From Clostridia bacterium (GTDB lineage: Bacteria; Bacillota; Clostridia; UMGS1810): a stretch of DNA of 34,501 nt. This document shows, in pieces, positions 1-9,700 of the stretch. The translations under genes and the position numbers were made by a program. The stretch spans positions 1 through 34,501 of the forward strand of contig JAFQHQ010000061.1 of assembly GCA_017397885.1 (NCBI GenBank). Direction: 5' to 3'. How positions within the stretch are numbered: the stretch's first letter is position 1; every line of letters begins with the position of its first letter. The notes below the pieces were generated by a model that had not been told where the DNA came from, searched no databases, and was given only the letters and a program-made list of their open reading frames with translations.

Positions 1-15
1 AGCGGTCGAAGATAA

Positions 16-66
16 GGCATACACCCTGTGAGGGTGAGTGCCTTGATTCGGGAACCGCAACCCGAA
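16..66 (+). other. Two adjacent hairpins, possible structured RNA
   Basis: Hairpin one spans 16-42: outer pairs GGCA/TGCC, a two-base internal loop, then a perfect inner stem CACCCT/AGGGTG with a GTG loop. Hairpin two spans 47-66: TTCGGG pairs with CCCGAA around an 8-base loop. They are separated by only four bases. The arrangement is seen directly; that it is a functional RNA is inference. It starts close to the window edge, so its 5' part may be missing. Confidence 0.35.
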
Positions 67-146
67 AGGTCGTTGATTTGGCGAGAGAGCAAAAGTTTGA
101 AATTGGGTATTTAAAGTCGGAAGAAGGCAATCCTGCACCCACAAGG

Positions 147-180
147 AAAGCCTTGTCGTTTCAATAACGGCAAGGCTTTT
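147..180 (+). terminator. Hairpin, weak terminator candidate
   Basis: AAAGCCTTGTCG at 147-158 pairs with CGGCAAGGCTTT at 168-179 (twelve pairs, one of them G-U) around a 9-base loop. Only four T follow, so as a terminator it is weak. It could also be one more helix of the structured edge. Confidence 0.35.
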
Positions 181-236
181 GTCATGTCCAAAAAACGGTC
201 ATTTGATGCCGAACCAGACCGATCTATTCCAATTTT

Positions 237-257
237 TTTGGTCGGCATTTGGTCGGC
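237..257. repeat. Tandem direct repeat, 11-bp period
   Basis: TTTGGTCGGC occurs twice in tandem at 237-246 and 248-257, one base apart. It lies in non-coding sequence. Short tandem sites like this can be protein-binding sites, for example recombinase arm sites, but two copies are too few to say. Confidence 0.35.
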
Positions 258-327
258 GCAATAATTTTTTTGGGGTGGCAGGGTGGCGATTCGACGTCGG
301 TCGATAGATTTTGCTTGTGTAATTTTT

Positions 328-363
328 AACTGTAAATCCATAGAGGTTTACAGTTATTTTTTT
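328..363 (+). terminator. Rightward intrinsic terminator
   Basis: AACTGTAAA (328-336) pairs perfectly with TTTACAGTT (347-355) and is followed by A and seven T. The T tract is on the plus-strand side only, so this ends a transcript coming from the left edge. It is not a good terminator for the leftward transporter gene. Confidence 0.65.
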
Positions 364-413
364 GATATAATTGGCATAGTTAATTTTTTTGTTTTTGATA
401 AATGATATACACT

Positions 414-1673
414 TTATTCATTGCTCTCCGAAAAATTCTTCCACGGAGTAAACGCAATCAAACATAAAACAAATCCCACAACAGACATACATGCAAGTAC
501 AAGCCATACTGCAGTCCAACTATAATCATCTGCAATTCTTGTGAGTGCATAGTTGCCTACTACAATACCAAGTGATGCCATGGCATTAATAATTCCGGCT
601 GTAGTTCCGTTAAAGCCGTATGGTGTAAAAGGAAGAGCCATAAAAGTTGCAATATATGATCCTGCAGCTGCAATAAGAACAACCATGGATACAATTATCA
701 GTATAATCCACATGTTAATCTTGCCTATAAGCAGCATTGATGCCAACAACGGAACGAGAACTGAAAAAACGATACCCATTGCCAGAGCTTGGTTGTATGT
801 TCTTTTTTTGCATATAAAATCCATTGTTATTTTTCCGGAAATACCAAAAAAGATAGGGATTAGATTAAGGATACTTGAAACTGATGGCGTTATATTATCA
901 TAACTTTCATTTATCATAGTGGGAATAATTGTTTGTATTCCTTGCTCAAATACGGTTCGAATAACAACAGCTGGAAGAAGTATTATAAGTCCGCTTTTTA
1001 TGAGTAGTTTAGAAAAACCTGCTTTTTTATTTTTTTCAGGTAGTTTATATTCGGGAAGATGTGCCACACCGTGAGAAGTGATATTATCGCTGACCATTCT
1101 TTTATCAAAGAAATTACCTGCAATAATCCAAAATATAAAGCACGCAATGAGTGATATTGCCGAAATCTCAAAGTTGGAACGCCAACTTGAAGCAAATCCT
1201 GCAAAAATATAACTCAAAACCAAACCGACTGATGAAGAAAGCATTATGTAAAAAATGCCATTGTGTCTGTGGACAGGTGATAGTTTTGTTGACACAATTT
1301 TAAAAATAGATGGCCATATGCCGAACTGGACAGCTGCATTAAGTGACCATACAATAATCATTATATGATAATTGTATGTAAGTGAAATAATTATGTTTGC
1401 AATTGCAGCACCTGCCAAGCCTGTAGCAATAAGCCTGTAGGGAGAGTATTTATCTGCTGCCATGCCACCAAAAATTTGAAAAGTTGCATATACAAGGTAA
1501 AAAGCGGCACCGATTGTTCCGGTCTGGGTTTTAGTCAGAACGCCTTCGTTGACAAGAAGCACCATTGCAGCTGCATAGCAGTTTTTGGTCATATAAGTAA
1601 AAGCGTATATGAGAGCTACACTTAAAAAAAGCAATACACTAAGTCGCTCATTTGCCATGTATTTGTCTTTCAT
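414..1673 (-). CDS. MFS transporter, OPA/UhpC-like
   Basis: A 419-residue membrane carrier of the major facilitator superfamily, most like the organophosphate/sugar-phosphate permease branch (GlpT/UhpC style). About twelve hydrophobic helices are visible in two halves, with a charged loop near residues 195-220. The first half shows the family's YMTKN start of helix 1 and the loop between helices 2 and 3 (FGGMAADKYSPYRL). It should move an anionic sugar or sugar derivative across the inner membrane; the substrate is not readable. The start ATG at 1673 has GGAG about ten bases upstream, while the next in-frame ATG five codons later has none. It follows the AraC regulator by 40 bases, likely in one transcript. 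It is the only transporter in the window, so it is the best candidate for uptake of the lyase products. Confidence 0.85.
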   Translation of the reverse strand: MKDKYMANERLSVLLFLSVALIYAFTYMTKNCYAAAMVLLVNEGVLTKTQTGTIGAAFYLVYATFQIFGGMAADKYSPYRLIATGLAGAAIANIIISLTYNYHIMIIVWSLNAAVQFGIWPSIFKIVSTKLSPVHRHNGIFYIMLSSSVGLVLSYIFAGFASSWRSNFEISAISLIACFIFWIIAGNFFDKRMVSDNITSHGVAHLPEYKLPEKNKKAGFSKLLIKSGLIILLPAVVIRTVFEQGIQTIIPTMINESYDNITPSVSSILNLIPIFFGISGKITMDFICKKRTYNQALAMGIVFSVLVPLLASMLLIGKINMWIILIIVSMVVLIAAAGSYIATFMALPFTPYGFNGTTAGIINAMASLGIVVGNYALTRIADDYSWTAVWLVLACMSVVGFVLCLIAFTPWKNFSESNE

Positions 1674-1713
1674 TGATAATTCATCTCCGGATTAATAATT
1701 GTTTCCTTAAAAA

Positions 1714-2559
1714 TCATGTAAGTTCAGGTGATTCTTCGGATTCGGATGCTAAACTGTGCATTTCTTGATAATACTTTGTTGGTGTTTGTAAAAATGATTC
1801 TTTAAACAGCTTTGAAAAATATTTGGGATCCGAATAGCCGCAGTTTAAAGCTATATCGCTAATGCATGAAAAACCCTGTTTCATAAGAGTTACTGCGTGT
1901 TGCATACGGATTGTATTTATGTATTTGGATATACCGATACCAAACTCTTTTTTGAATGAGTGCGAAATATATTTTTGGTTATATCTAAGAGCATTACTGA
2001 GATACTCAAGAGAAAGCTCCGGCATAGAAAAATGGTCATCAATATATTTTTTTATCATAGAAACAAGGTCTACTTTAGGTTTGTCGTTTTCATTTTCCAT
2101 AATAAGCCGCTCTCCGATATATGAAAAAACATACAGAAGTATGCTTTCGCTTAAAATGTCGCATAGCTCAGGTTTTGATCTAAGACCTTTTTCCAAAAAC
2201 AATTCGACTTCATTACATTCGGGGAAGTAATGATTTTGCTGTGATATACCAATTTTTTTCATAATCATATTTGCACGTGTTCCGAGGAAACTTATATATA
2301 TACAAGAAAAATCATTTGGTGAATCAACGCAAAAAGGCATTGATGGAAAAGTGAAAAATATGTCACCTTTTTTTAGTTCAATTTGTTTGTCAGTAGTATT
2401 TAAAATGCCACTTCCTGAATAAACATAATGCATTTTATATATTGACTGTGATGAAAATCTTGTATATATATCGGCATTTGCTTCAAGGACTAAATGAACA
2501 GTGTGTATTGAATGATAATCTTTATGATATGGAATATAATGGCATACATTTTTCTTCAA
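1714..2559 (-). CDS. AraC-family transcriptional regulator
   Basis: A 281-residue regulator with an N-terminal cupin-like sensor domain (about residues 15-110) and a C-terminal AraC-type double helix-turn-helix (about 177-268). The second HTH has the usual signature, DIALNCGYSDPKYFSKLFK. It probably senses a sugar released by the lyases and activates neighbouring operons. The start codon is TTG at 2559, chosen because GAGG lies about nine bases upstream; there is no better ATG. A TTGAAT-17-TATACT promoter sits immediately upstream, giving a leader of little more than the ribosome site. It is divergent from the oxidoreductase at 2708, with 148 bases between them, the usual layout for a regulator and its target. 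The last 15 residues are acidic and unusual for the family. Confidence 0.88.
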   Translation of the reverse strand: MKKNVCHYIPYHKDYHSIHTVHLVLEANADIYTRFSSQSIYKMHYVYSGSGILNTTDKQIELKKGDIFFTFPSMPFCVDSPNDFSCIYISFLGTRANMIMKKIGISQQNHYFPECNEVELFLEKGLRSKPELCDILSESILLYVFSYIGERLIMENENDKPKVDLVSMIKKYIDDHFSMPELSLEYLSNALRYNQKYISHSFKKEFGIGISKYINTIRMQHAVTLMKQGFSCISDIALNCGYSDPKYFSKLFKESFLQTPTKYYQEMHSLASESEESPELT

Positions 2560-2578
2560 AACTCATCACCTCGGGGTG

Positions 2579-2607
2579 AGTATAGCATATTTTGATGTTG
2601 TATTCAA
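2579..2607 (-). promoter_or_regulatory. Sigma-A-type promoter for the AraC/MFS operon
   Basis: Read on the minus strand: -35 TTGAAT (2602-2607), a 17-base spacer, and -10 TATACT (2579-2584). Transcription would begin near 2572, just before the GAGG ribosome site and the TTG start at 2559, so the leader is very short. Confidence 0.7.
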
Positions 2608-2707
2608 GGGATATCTAACTAAATTCGACTAAGTTATAGAAAAAATCTGTTTTATATGTAAAAATATTATGTTAAAATGAAAAAAATGTAGTATTGGGTG
2701 TGTAAAT

Positions 2708-4009
2708 ATGGCGTCAAAAATAAAGCTTGGTATCTTTGGAGCATACCGTGGGGTATCATCAATTGAATGTTGCAATTACTTGGAAGATGTGGAGATTGTT
2801 GCCATATGTGATAAGTCGGAATATGCACTGAATTCTTATCGTAAAAACTCATGTGGCGCAAATATTGCTTTTTATAATGATTATGATGAATTTGTAAAAC
2901 ACGATATGGATGCGATTGTTCTCGCAAATCATGCAAATGAACATGCTCCATTTGCTATAAAAGCGTTGAAATCCGGGAAGCATGTTCTTTCTGAAGTAGT
3001 ACCGGTTCAAACTATGAAGGAAGCTGTTGAACTTGTTGAAGCGGTTGAAACAAGTGGCAAAATATATGCTTATGGGGAGAATTATTGTTATATTCCGGCA
3101 GTGAGCGAAATGAAAAAACTCTATCGTGAAAATAAGATCGGTGAATTTGAGTATGGCGAATGTGAATATATCCACAATTGTGAGGCAATTTGGCCTTCGT
3201 TGACATATGGCGAAGAAAGTCACTGGCGTAACAATATGTACTCAACATTTTACTGTACCCACTCCATAGGTCCGATTATTCATATAACGGGATTGAGACC
3301 GATAAAGGTTAATGGTCTTGAAGGAACAAAAACGGAACGACGTCTTCGCACAGGTGCTAAGGGCGGAGCTTTTGGTATAGAAATGATAACGCTTGAAAAT
3401 GGCGGTATTATCAAAAGTATTCATGGAGGTCTGTATAAGAATTCAACTTGGTATAGCATATATGGTTCACTTGGAAGGATGGAGTGTGGCAGAGAAGATG
3501 CAGATGGAATTTCAACTTCCGACAATTCACACCTGTCTAAACTTTATATAACTTATGATGAATTTTCAGGTGGATATGAGACCGGGAAATGGGAATTTAT
3601 TAATCCAACAGAAGGTATAGACGATACGGTAGCGAGTTTCGGACACAATGGTTCTGATTTTTATTCAATAAATAATTTTATAGAAAAAATTCGCGGTAAC
3701 GAAGATGCTGATATCATCGATGTTTATGAAGCTCTTGACATATTCTTGCCGGGAATGTTTGCTTACCGTTCCATACTTGAAGATGGTAAGGCAATGTCAA
3801 TTCCAAATCTCAGAGATATAAAAGAGAGGGATAAATGGAGAAATGACACGGCGTGCACTGATGATGCGATTGCAGGAAATATGATTTTGCCTACGATTTC
3901 TACGGGAACGCCGGACATTGAACCCGAAATTTATGAGTATATGAAGTTATTATGGGAAGATGATTGCGGTGATGGAGAATCTGAAGACGCAAGTTGCAAT
4001 AATATATAA
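2708..4009 (+). CDS. Gfo/Idh/MocA oxidoreductase, atypical type (copy 1)
   Basis: A 433-residue cytosolic protein of the Gfo/Idh/MocA NAD(P)-dependent sugar oxidoreductase superfamily. The N-terminal Rossmann part (about 1-125) reads KLGIFGAYRG where the family normally has GxGxxG, and the catalytic EKP element is replaced by SEVVP (about residue 98). The C-terminal alpha/beta substrate domain carries YGENYCY, a YIHNCE segment and CTHSIGPIIHITG. It is a close paralogue of the gene at 23350. Known superfamily reactions are oxidation or reduction at a sugar carbon, dehydration, and NAD-dependent glycoside cleavage; which applies here is open. The ribosome site is weak (GGGTG before ATG). It is the first gene of the rightward block, with 79 bases to the next. 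Confidence 0.82.
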   Translation: MASKIKLGIFGAYRGVSSIECCNYLEDVEIVAICDKSEYALNSYRKNSCGANIAFYNDYDEFVKHDMDAIVLANHANEHAPFAIKALKSGKHVLSEVVPVQTMKEAVELVEAVETSGKIYAYGENYCYIPAVSEMKKLYRENKIGEFEYGECEYIHNCEAIWPSLTYGEESHWRNNMYSTFYCTHSIGPIIHITGLRPIKVNGLEGTKTERRLRTGAKGGAFGIEMITLENGGIIKSIHGGLYKNSTWYSIYGSLGRMECGREDADGISTSDNSHLSKLYITYDEFSGGYETGKWEFINPTEGIDDTVASFGHNGSDFYSINNFIEKIRGNEDADIIDVYEALDIFLPGMFAYRSILEDGKAMSIPNLRDIKERDKWRNDTACTDDAIAGNMILPTISTGTPDIEPEIYEYMKLLWEDDCGDGESEDASCNNI

Positions 4010-4088
4010 ATTGAATTTTGGTGCAATAAGTAAATATTATGTACAAGATAGAATTTTAAATAGATAAACAAATGTTGAGAGGTTTTTT

Positions 4089-5734
4089 ATGAGAAAAAGC
4101 AAGTATGAAAATGAACTTACAACTGAATACTTGATTGCAGAAAAAGTTGTTTGCTGCCAATACACCTCAGGCGAAGAAATGTTGCTTAATGATACCCCGC
4201 CTCAGGCAGTTTTGGGAACAGACAGTGCATGTATAATAAAAAATGGTGGATATATACTTCTTGATTTCGGCGTAGAACTGTGTGGAGGTATCCGAATTAC
4301 ACGCCTCTGTTTGAAACTCAAGAAATAAAAGTCCGTGTAGTGTTTGGTGAAAGTGTTATGGAAGCACTTTCCAACATTGGGGAAAATAATTCCACTAACA
4401 ATCATGCTGTAAGGGATGATATAATAACAATAGTCCCGTTAACAACAACCAAAGTCGGTAACACCGGTTTTCGTTTTGTTAAAATTGAAGCGATATCTCA
4501 CGATGTAGAGATTTCCGCAGTGCAGGCAGTGTCGTATTTCAGAGATGTTGAATATAAAGGCAGTTTTGAATCTGATGATGAAAAGCTCAATAAGATATAT
4601 TCCACCGCTGCACGAACAGTTCATCTTAATATGCAGGATTATTTGTGGGATGGCATAAAACGAGATCGCCTTGTGTGGATTGGCGATATGCATGTTGAGG
4701 TTTCAACCATAGCAAGTGTTTTTGGTTATAACAGCGTTGTAAACAAAAGCCTTGATCTCATACGGGATTTGACACCGGCAACAAAGTGGATGAATAAGAT
4801 TCCGAGCTACAGTTTTTGGTGGCTCATAATTCAGTATGACTGGTATATGTACACCGGTGATTTTGAATATATATCATCTCAGGCAGATTATATATTCGCC
4901 TTGACGCAAAAGATTGTTGGATGTGTTTTGGGTGATGGCTATGATGTTTTCTTGGATGATACGGTAATTGATTTGGGAGTGCATTTTATTGATTGGGAAA
5001 CCAAACACCTTCCCGAAGCTCCAAACGGGTTTTATGCAGTTCTCACCATGGCGCTTGATGCAGCATCAAGTCTTTGTATGCTTCTTGGAAATAGAGAACT
5101 TTCGGATATTTGTCAAATCAAGTCAAAACTCATTAAAACATATAAGTTTGCACCCGTCACAAACAAGCAAATTGGAGCACTCATGGCGTTGTCGGGACTT
5201 GCAGATTTGGATAGTGTCAATCGCAATATTCTTTCCAAAAATGAGACATCCGGCATATCTGCGTTTATGGGATATTATACACTTCTTGCAAAAGCAAGAG
5301 CAGGAGATATAAGCGGGGCTCTCAGAGTTATTCGTGAGTATTGGGGTGCGATGCTTGATTTTGGGGCCACTACCTTTTGGGAATCTTTTGATCTTGAAGC
5401 ATCGCGAGGAGCATGCGGCATTGATCGCATAGTGCCTGAAGGCATGAAGGATGTTCATGGTGACTTTGGCTCATATTGTTACCAAAACTTCCGTTGCAGC
5501 TTGTGTCACGGATGGGCAAGTGGTCCTGCTCCATTTGTTGCAAAGCATATTCTTGGTGTTAATCCTCTTGAAGCCGGGTTCAAAACTGCTTTGGTCAAAC
5601 CTCAACTTGGAGATTTAAAATATGTGCATGGTACTGTTCCGACTCCCTATGGCAATATTGAAATTACGCTTGAGAGACAGGGAGACAAAACGAATAGTGT
5701 GATTAATGCTCCTGATGAAATTAAAACTGTTTGA
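4089..5734 (+). pseudogene. GH78-like alpha-L-rhamnosidase-type enzyme, frame broken
   Basis: Two overlapping frames together give one protein of about 548 residues. Frame one (4089-4328) ends in LLDFGVELCGGIRIT. Frame two picks up with PLFETQEIKVRVVFGES and runs to 5734. Joining them needs a -1 shift around 4297-4310, matching one lost base. The second part has an (alpha/alpha)6-type catalytic region with LWDGIKRDRLVWIGDMH, the counterpart of the GH78 acidic cluster, and late segments such as WESFD and CSLCHGWASGP. There is no signal peptide, so any activity would be cytosolic on imported oligosaccharides. The ATG at 4089 has GAGAGG seven bases upstream. No slippery heptamer fits programmed frameshifting, so this is either a recent pseudogene or a sequencing error. 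Downstream codons look intact, which favours a recent event or an error. Confidence 0.75.
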
Positions 5735-5748
5735 CGGAGGTCGCTGTT

Positions 5749-6600
5749 ATGGCGTATCATTTACTTTGTCGTGATTATATTAATGAAGAATATGGATATG
5801 ATTGCACATATTTCTGTGGTCCTCGTCAGGAATGTGAAAGCCACGACCATGAGTTTTTTGAGTTTGTTATTACTTTGGATAACAACTCGATTCATGAATG
5901 TAACAATGTGAAAACAAGGCTTAAAAAGAATTCTTTGATGCTCATACGACCTTGCGATGTACATCGCTTTGCGGATGAGAAACAAGGTGAGTTTTGTTAT
6001 GTTAATCTTGCCTTTGATTCTGTACTTTTTGGTGAAGTGGCATCTTTTTTGCAATCTCCTAATCTGTCCAAGATTCTTCTTGAGACAGAGCAGCCCGCTG
6101 TTGCTGTTTTGAATGACAAAGATGCGGAAAGTGTAAAAAACAAATTTCAAAAGCTTTTGAGCAGCGAGTCAATTGTAGAACCAAAGGTATATGTTAGGGT
6201 TGTTTTAGTAACTTTGATTTCACGATATTTTTTAAATAATGTTGTTGAGAAAGATTTGGATTTTGATATGCCACAATGGTTTTTGCAACTGTGCAGTGAA
6301 ATGCATAAAATAGAGAATTTTTCTATAGGTATTGAGCGCATGAAGGATATATCAGCTATGAGCTATGGCTATATAGGTCAATGTTTTAAAAAGTATATGA
6401 ATATCACCCCAACTGAATATGTAAATAAAATAAGAATTGAGAGTGCAGCGAATATGTTACTCAGTTCGAATATGAAGGTGATAGATATATGTATGGCATG
6501 TGGGTTTGGTTGTGTGGATTATTTTGGTAAGTTATTCAAAAAACATTATCGGTTGAGTCCTTCAGAATATAGAAAAGCGAATGTCAAGAAAAACGATTAA
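5749..6600 (+). CDS. AraC-family transcriptional regulator (second)
   Basis: A 283-residue regulator with an N-terminal cupin-like domain (HDHEFFEFV near residue 30, IRPCDVHRFAD near residue 67) and a C-terminal AraC double helix-turn-helix (about 190-278; second HTH IDICMACGFGCVDYFGKLFK). The ATG at 5749 has GGAGG eight bases upstream. An in-frame TTG at 5731 that overlaps the stop of the previous gene is less likely. It follows the GH78-like frame by 14 bases, so the two are co-transcribed. It lies directly ahead of the secreted-protein block and is the natural candidate to act on the palindrome/TATAAT site at 6644-6664. Distant from the regulator at 1714; the two may answer to different sugars. 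Confidence 0.87.
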   Translation: MAYHLLCRDYINEEYGYDCTYFCGPRQECESHDHEFFEFVITLDNNSIHECNNVKTRLKKNSLMLIRPCDVHRFADEKQGEFCYVNLAFDSVLFGEVASFLQSPNLSKILLETEQPAVAVLNDKDAESVKNKFQKLLSSESIVEPKVYVRVVLVTLISRYFLNNVVEKDLDFDMPQWFLQLCSEMHKIENFSIGIERMKDISAMSYGYIGQCFKKYMNITPTEYVNKIRIESAANMLLSSNMKVIDICMACGFGCVDYFGKLFKKHYRLSPSEYRKANVKKND

Positions 6601-6643
6601 TACGAAACTTTATATAGACCGAGAAACATGTCGGAAAATATGC

Positions 6644-6664
6644 TATAGTTACAGTAACTATAAT
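6644..6664 (+). promoter_or_regulatory. 19-bp perfect palindrome overlapping TATAAT
   Basis: TATAGTTAC (6644-6652), A, GTAACTATA (6654-6662) is a perfect palindrome. A consensus -10 box TATAAT (6659-6664) overlaps its right arm. No TTGACA-like -35 lies 15-19 bases upstream. A consensus -10 without a -35 is what an activator-dependent promoter often looks like, and a dyad covering the -10 also fits a repressor. It lies 60 bases before the first lyase gene. Confidence 0.5.
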
Positions 6665-6723
6665 TTATTGGGATTTCTGTCTTAAAACGGATATAACGAA
6701 CCATAGAGGAGGGTTTCAATTAT

Positions 6724-9700
6724 ATGAAAAACAGATTGAGCAGTTTGATAGTTTTGTTTTTACTTTTGATGACAACAATTATAGGGGACTTCAGTATCAC
6801 AACCTATGCAAAAGAAGGTGATTCCGGACTGGTGCTTGATGTCAACTTTGATGATATGAAAGTTGGCGAACAAACAATGGCAGGTGTTGTCGAAAGGTAT
6901 GGCAAAAGTAATGCCCTGAAACTGAATGTTGGCAGAAACAACACAACAGTTAAGTTCGACTCGCTTGTGGTTGGTGAGTGTGCAATGAGTTTTGATATTG
7001 CCGCCAAACCCAAATCCATAAAGGGAGAAATGTGTGTAATGTCAGGTGCTGCTCCTGCATATATACTGCAGTTTACGGAAGATGGAAAAATTGTGACAGC
7101 TAACGGAAGGGAAATAGCGACATATAGCGAAAAAATGAAAACGATATGTGTCGTTTTTGATACATTGAAAGAGTGTTTCGATGTGTATGCCGATGGCAAA
7201 CTCAGAGGAAGCAGAATGATACATTCCGGCGGTGGTGCCGATAAGGTGGCTCATTTTAGTCTTACATTTGCCGCCGTAGACGAAAGTGCAGATGTATATC
7301 TTGATAATATTCATGCTTACCCAACATATGTGAAAACATCAAAAGGCAAGATATATAATCCTTCGGCAAAACCGGATATGTCCAAAAAGATTGTTCTTAC
7401 AGACAAAACTATCAATCCGTCTGACAAGCCTCAGCGAGATATGCTTAAAGATGCGGCGAGTATACATATGAGAAGCGGAGTTGTGTTTGATGGTAAAGAA
7501 AAAATAATTACCGATTACCTTCCTTATTATAGTGGCGATGAGTTTATGATACCCCAAGAAGCTGTAGCTCACGCACTGAAGCTCGTTGTTGATACTGATG
7601 GTGAAGGAATAAAGGTTGGAGATAAACTAAGTCTTACCGTTGGAAGTACTCAGATGGTTGTTGGTGATAAGTCAATCGAAATTGCAGTTGCTCCTGAGGT
7701 GAAAGACGGAATATTGTACCTTCCTCTTAAAGCACTGGCAAATGCACTCGGCAAAAAAATAAGCTACGATGATACAGCTATTCACAGTGGTATGATAATA
7801 ATTTCCGACAGCGGTTTTGCTTTTCCTGTCGGCACTGCACTTCAGTCGTTGAATGATTTTTGTTTTTATTTCAGACCAACAAAAGAAAAATTTCTGGAAG
7901 ATTACAATGCTTCAGCTTTAAAAGGAGTTCATCCGAGACTCATAGCAACCGAAGCGGATTTTGATCGCATACGCAAAGAGACGGAGTTAAATTCATATAA
8001 AAAGAGATGGAAAGAAAATTTGTATGCAGCATGTGACATAAATGTTAACAAACCAATTCTTAAGTATGAATTAAGAGATGGCAGACGTTTAATGTATGTG
8101 GCTGATGAGTTCAGAGAGTACATGTATATGTTTGGTATGGCATACCAGCTTGCTAAATATGACGAACCAGACAGAGCTCGCAGTTATTTTGATGCAGCAT
8201 GGAAGCAGATTGAGGCGGTAGCGACATTCCCCGACTGGAATCCTCCTCACAATCTTGATCCGGGTGTAATGGCAAGAGGATATGCCATAGCTTATGACTG
8301 GTTGTATGAAGCGATGACACCCGAACAACGAAGGTTTGTAGAACAAGGCGTATACAACAATTGCTTCTACATATGGAATTTGGCTTCTCAAAGCTCAGAT
8401 TCATTGCTTGGCAATGTATTGTGGTTTAATAATCGTAATCAGTTTATGAACTGTGGTGCTATGATGTGCTGTCTTGCTTTTATGGATGTGTATCCCGAAG
8501 TAGCGTCAAAGCTTGGGGCAGACATTTGTCAGTTTTTAGAGCCTTCTCTCGATAAATTCTATCCGTTAGGCTCTTATGCCGAAGGCCCGAGCTATTCAAC
8601 GATTGCCACCGACTATCAGGCGGCGATGTTGGCTTCTATGAAGCCGATTTTAGGCACCTGCTATAGTCTTGATAGACCTGAAGGTTTTGAGTATTCATGT
8701 ATATATCTGTCGAATTTGCGTTCTGATGTTGGTGCATACACATTCTCAGACACACCTGATGTTAAAGGATATACAAGCTCGGCATTCTGGATGTTTGATT
8801 ATTATAAGCAGCCGGGATACAAAGATTCCCACGCGGAATTTTATGCCGGATTCAATAATATAGATGCCGTTCAGGGCTTGCTGTATTATGATGTTGGTGA
8901 AGAAACCGGTTCACAGCAGAGCAGCAGTTTAGATATGTTTTACGATACTGTTGGAATTATGACGATGCGCAACACCTTTAATGATGGTCAGGTTTTTGTT
9001 GGAATAACTCAGGGTATTCATGCTTCCGGTCATGACCATCTTGATTCAGGAAGTTTCATGTTTGATGCATTGGGTACAAGATGGGCATATGACCTCGGAA
9101 GCGATGACTATAATCTGTATAATAAATATTATCAATGGGATGTATTCCGTCTCAGACCTGAATCTCACAATACACTTGTTGTCAACCCCGATGCAGATCC
9201 CGGATTCAGTTTGACTGAAAATGCTGAAATTCTTGATTATCAGAGCAAGGAACGCGGTGTTATCGTTAAAATGGATATGACACCGAATTATGACAAGTCG
9301 GATGTGTCTAAAGCCAAAAGAGGGTTTTTCTTTACCGACAACAGACGAAGTCTCGTTGTGAGAGATGAAGTTACATTCCCGTCTAAGTCTGACGCATACT
9401 GGATTATGGTGACAGCGGCAAATGTTGAAATTATAGATTCCAAAACAGTTCTGTTGACAGACCCATCCAATAAGGAAAAGAAGATTAAGATTGAGTGGAT
9501 TTCATCTGTACCCGGACAGGTGGAAGTCGGTCCGGCACAACCGTTCCCGACAACTAAACCCGTTCTCGGGCAGAAAACAAATGACGGATTTTCACGCATA
9601 TGCTACAAGATTAGCGGAAGCGGCAAGCAATCAATTACTGCCAAAATAACTCCCGTTGGTTTTGGTGGAACAGACATCAAGGATTATGATGTTGATATGG

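Larger units (their letters stand above)
1..413. other. Non-coding left edge
   Basis: No convincing gene lies between the window start and the stop of the leftward transporter gene. Open frames exist on both strands, but none has a ribosome site or a recognisable family. One rightward frame is open from the window edge to a stop near 168 and could be the tail of something that starts outside. The stretch holds two compact hairpins (16-42 and 47-66), a hairpin at 147-180, an 11-bp-period direct repeat (237-257) and a terminator (328-363). The first 70 bases are richer in G+C than what follows. It may be the flank of a mobile element, since the other end of the window is full of mobile-gene fragments; that is inference. 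Confidence 0.5.

Noticed and set aside
111-341. 76-residue minus-strand open frame at the left edge
   Set aside because: It runs through two hairpins and a direct repeat, has no ribosome site, and resembles a chance open frame in repeated intergenic DNA.
553-903. Plus-strand open frame inside the transporter gene, and many similar frames in other genes
   Set aside because: They are antisense or out-of-frame shadows of well-supported genes and have no ribosome sites.
4280-4330. Programmed -1 ribosomal frameshift joining the two halves of the GH78-like gene
   Set aside because: No X-XXY-YYZ slippery heptamer is in the right frame near 4297-4325, and GH78 relatives are not known to use recoding.
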